The notes under the pieces are model-generated. The model had not been told where the DNA came from, did no database searches, and worked only from the letters and a program-made list of their open reading frames with translations. A program made the position numbers and the translations under genes. Positions 7,101-7,597 of a DNA stretch of 7,597 nt are shown here, piece after piece. Within the stretch, counting starts at the first letter, position 1, and the number at the start of each line of letters is the position of its first letter. The stretch is taken from NCBI GenBank assembly GCA_937892405.1, contig CALAFS010000229.1, positions 1-7,597 of the forward strand, read 5' to 3'. Source of the stretch: an uncultured Clostridia bacterium (GTDB lineage Bacteria; Bacillota; Clostridia; Oscillospirales; CAG-272).

Positions 7101-7597
7101 GTTTGACAAACATCACCATCCCGGACAGTGTAACGAGTATTGGCGATTCTGCGTTCCGTAGCTGCAGTAGTCTGACAAGTATCACGATCCCGACTGGCGT
7201 GACGAGTATCGGCGATTTTGCATTCACTTATTGCAGTAGTTTGAGAAGCATTACGCTCATGGATGGCATAAAAAGCATCGGCTGTCAGGCTTTCGAGAAT
7301 TGCAGTAGCTTGACAAACATCATGATTCCTGCCAGTGTGACAAGTATCGGCGCTGCTGCATTCTTCGGTTGCAGTAGTTTGGCGAGCATCACGATTCCAG
7401 ACAGCGTGACAAGTATTGCAGGTGGAGCGTTCCGTGGCTGTAGTAGTTTGACAAGCATCACAATCCCAAACGGCGTGACGAGCATTGGTAATAGTGCGTT
7501 TTCCGACTGCAGTTCCCTTTATCAAATCACCAACTACAGCGATTTGCAGTTTACAATCGGTTCGAGTGAGTATGGAGAAATTGCAAAGTATGCGCGC
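1193..7597 (+). CDS. Giant surface subtilisin-like (S8) protease with BspA-type LRRs, 3' end missing
   Basis: At least 2,135 codons, open to the right edge. The start is ATG 1193, with TAAGGAG (1178-1184) at 8-base spacing. Residues 12-34 form a hydrophobic signal or anchor segment without a good lipobox. Residues 60-125 resemble a subtilase propeptide. The S8 domain spans about 160-432, with catalytic Asp181 (VIDTGID), His224 (GHGTSVAG), Ser377 (GTSFASP) and oxyanion Asn315 (AAAGND). Spacing matches active subtilisins, so the enzyme is probably functional. Residues 445-505 (FDGWYYD ... TLYADW) resemble an InlB-B/Listeria-Bacteroides repeat. From 514 (DDGTVEIRSYTG) the protein is LRR_5/BspA-like, with core (V)xxIGxxAFxxCxxLxxIxIP. 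Non-LRR inserts lie near 663-690, 937-960, 1224-1277, 1500-1525 and 1722-1790. Residues 1807-2128 are a very regular array, then an end cap (NYSDLQFTIGSSEYG). Likely exported and envelope-bound or self-released; substrate unknown. No sorting signal is visible in the truncated end. Confidence 0.93.
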   Translation, partial: MTAIKKNNRIRLSVILGVCVLFVALAVGLVFHLVHKSDLDRVYDTAISELERYEGQYDTRSIILQNTNPGTAKNLANRLGAKLRITENGSFATLTLPEGVTVADVYRNKENRELLGKFTLDLYASAGEADDETGSDSHLPVPPKYSVSDAFFERQSYLNYLHMENVWENYRGDNITVAVIDTGIDTDHPEFAGKISEYSYNATEDKIVKDYDNDWSLIEDAQGHGTSVAGVIAASMDGEGIVGIAPNVTLIVIKCECNADGNFLRTSDLVFGLYYAIERDADVVNMSFGTRGNAFSSALRLAVDSDVICVAAAGNDSTSELTYPAADPNCIGVGALEYDSWELASYSNFGENSDIVAPGTVYSTAIGGGYRTVNGTSFASPVVAASVALLRQQNQNMEYADVAELLYASSYDLGGLGEDFYFGYGALDISALILEERGKIIFDMLTDELEDLEYVFIRNHTLQNIPEPERLYAVFDGWYYDIHTTDELNWYQDVFTTDLTLYADWGNEDDSVPYTYVILDDGTVEIRSYTGHRRYITIPDKIEGRVVSSIGEGAFSGQTRLREINLPKGLVRIGSAAFSDCANLTKMEIPDGVTVIGEGAFANDARLYEVVFGANSALSVIGNEAFRNCGLLSFELPQNVTLVNGTAFIGCTSLMNFTVRKGNPAFVASDGVLYSKTKTTLVAYPAGKTAKEFALPAETTTVGVNAFAFSKLTKIDLGNIITIDRAAFASSSLQSVVIPDTVTAVGESAFASCINLNKVTLSRNLRKIAAGTFRNCASLSEIIIPSAVQQLLSGAFENCFSLQSVIFEENSELALIADSVFAKDDVRQIDIPAGVLMIGAGAFAANTHLTRVTFAEGSALKEIGGGRSSEASGTGAFYRCYALTSVQLPDSLEKIGAFAFEESGLTEITVPRNVSSLGVGAFASCHELQNIFVDEANENYTDTDGVVYLSDTTEIFAYPAGRSATSYTVSEGVTKIGDCAFYGAWNLVNVALPSGLETVGEFGFYDCRNIQGYELPESLTFIERYAFAQNSSLASLYIPDNVIQISNYAFAYDYRCSSIYLNDTSKLPRISFAAFAYTGITSVRVPPHVSTIAQYAFEGCPSLRSITFAANSKLENISAFMFVGAENLQSIVFENGSALTSVQAHGLEGMRRLTSVDFGDAKLRNIDNYAFRYCEALETLAIPETVTNIGRYAFYGDKNLKTLNIPAAVQSIGRFAFYGAESLNLYFLGDSLPLYLQENWDWGIAGYYVDVAEILTSGDWQYAKLKSGNIAIIAYTGSDTTVDLTALDFGGDITQIGGYAFAYSDVTNIILPESLKIIQRYAFAKSGLSSVVIPKNVEFIGQYAFLAAPLTSVTFAEESNLAKIEQYAFAYTKNLKTVSVPEHVTVLESYAFYESGIESVNFAADCKIEKIYPHTFAGSALISVTIPDSVNYIDDNAFRDCLSLQTLTLGAAKNLQIHANAFYHTALQTLVIPANVEYIGEYAFVGLENLSAYEVAEENTWYRSTDGVLYSKDGKKLIAFPANRTGTFEVPVAVETIGFGAFENSQLTKVTFADGINLLTIGYRAFYNAKNLVEISIPESVVSIDYYAFAMCASLETVNFAENSRLTGVYEGAFYYDKSLKNIILPDSITEISDYAFYGCVSLTKLPISEHNRLKGIFSYAFAYTGIGGELTIPETVLDLGDYCFRGTKITAFIIPRTNEKRLLIGTGVLQECDRLESIDIPFAGREYKDKSVAWLGWIFGAGRTGANSAYFPSSVTSLKIHESANVSWDYLFGKTYRDNKNYLQNLRVLSLPEGMTYMSHEALRECDKLTFVVIPDSVTSMGGYVFQDCSALTSITIPAGVTSIRSSTFSGCSSLTSITLSASVTSIDGWAFRGCSSLTNITIPDSVTSIGDSAFSGCSSLTSITIPDGVTSIGSSAFSGCSGLTSIIIPDGVTSIGDFAFDHCSVLASIILPTGVTSISECAFRGCSSLTNITIPDSVTSIGDSAFRSCSSLTSITIPTGVTSIGDFAFTYCSSLRSITLMDGIKSIGCQAFENCSSLTNIMIPASVTSIGAAAFFGCSSLASITIPDSVTSIAGGAFRGCSSLTSITIPNGVTSIGNSAFSDCSSLYQITNYSDLQFTIGSSEYGEIAKYAR
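2780..6610 (+). repeat. Diverged LRR_5 (BspA/TpLRR) repeat region in the giant gene
   Basis: About 45 units of 22-24 residues, recognisable by 'IGxxAF' or 'IxxYAF' followed by a variable residue, L, and a 'V/I-x-I/L-P' strand. DNA similarity between units is largely lost, implying old duplications held by selection on the protein. Many units here have Tyr before AF (YAFAYT, YAFYGD, YAFAKS), and Asp, Ser, Thr or Ala often replaces the usual Cys. Three copies of a 'DGVxYxxxxxxxxAxPAxR/K' insert occur at residues 670, 944 and 1506. Such domains form extended solenoids that usually bind host or bacterial ligands; the ligand here is unknown. Confidence 0.85.
6611..7576 (+). repeat. Regular 69-bp tandem array encoding 14 LRR units
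   Basis: Fourteen consecutive 69-base units start at 6611, 6680, 6749, 6818, 6887, 6956, 7025, 7094, 7163, 7232, 7301, 7370, 7439 and 7508. Each encodes 23 residues close to CSSLTSITIPDSVTSIG plus six more ending in AFxx, with no insertion or deletion. Unit 14 is degenerate and leads into the end cap. DNA identity between units is high, with an exact 72-base duplication (6809-6880 and 7085-7156) four units apart. The word CCGTGGCTGTAGTAGTTTGA occurs at 6811, 7087 and 7433. This indicates recent expansion by unequal crossover or slippage, and a likely site of copy-number change. Confidence 0.92.

Noticed and set aside
6590..7525. Several repetitive minus-strand ORFs opposite the tandem array
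   Set aside because: A 69-bp unit free of stops in a given antisense frame gives a long open frame when repeated. The sense strand gives clean BspA-type LRRs, so the antisense frames are shadows.
6611..7576. CRISPR-like or non-coding satellite array
   Set aside because: The 69-bp periodicity is fully in frame, has no spacers, and encodes canonical LRR units continuous with the upstream gene.

Overview
The window looks like an accessory locus from a low-to-moderate GC Bacillota (Clostridia-type, probably gut) bacterium. The evidence is strong AGGAGG-type ribosome binding sites, extended -10 promoters, a possible Rrf2-like regulator, and a giant surface protein with BspA-type leucine-rich repeats (LRRs). 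The phylum is an inference from style; no marker gene is present.

Layout. Positions 1-73 (minus strand) hold the first 24 codons of a gene running off the left edge, possibly an Rrf2-type regulator. It has a well-formed sigma-A promoter at 107-135. Positions 67-280 form a divergent control region with three copies of TTTTCACCTAT: two are arms of palindromes (centres 81 and 228) and one lies just upstream of a plus-strand extended -10 (TGCTATAAT, 272-280). A 21-codon ORF with a very good ribosome binding site follows (358-423). Next is an AT-rich 239-residue gene (461-1180) with motifs resembling the uracil-DNA-glycosylase-like superfamily. Twelve bases later begins the dominant feature, one ORF of at least 2,135 codons (1193 to the right edge, no stop).

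The giant protein has an N-terminal membrane segment, a propeptide-like region, a subtilisin-type (S8) protease domain with an intact Asp/His/Ser triad and oxyanion Asn, and a short InlB-B/Listeria-Bacteroides-like repeat. A very long LRR_5/BspA-like region follows. It starts with about 45 diverged units broken by non-LRR inserts roughly every 280 residues, and ends with 14 very regular 23-residue (69-bp) units that still share DNA-level identity, including a 72-bp exact duplication. The reading frame stays open throughout, so no frameshift is apparent.

How the parts may work together (inference): the regulator would control itself and the rightward transcript through the shared palindromes. 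The 239-residue gene and the giant gene appear co-transcribed and probably translationally coupled, since the second gene's Shine-Dalgarno overlaps the first gene's stop codon. Pairing a probable intracellular UDG-like protein with an exported protease-LRR protein is unexplained. The AT-rich gene may be a later insertion into a surface-protein operon.
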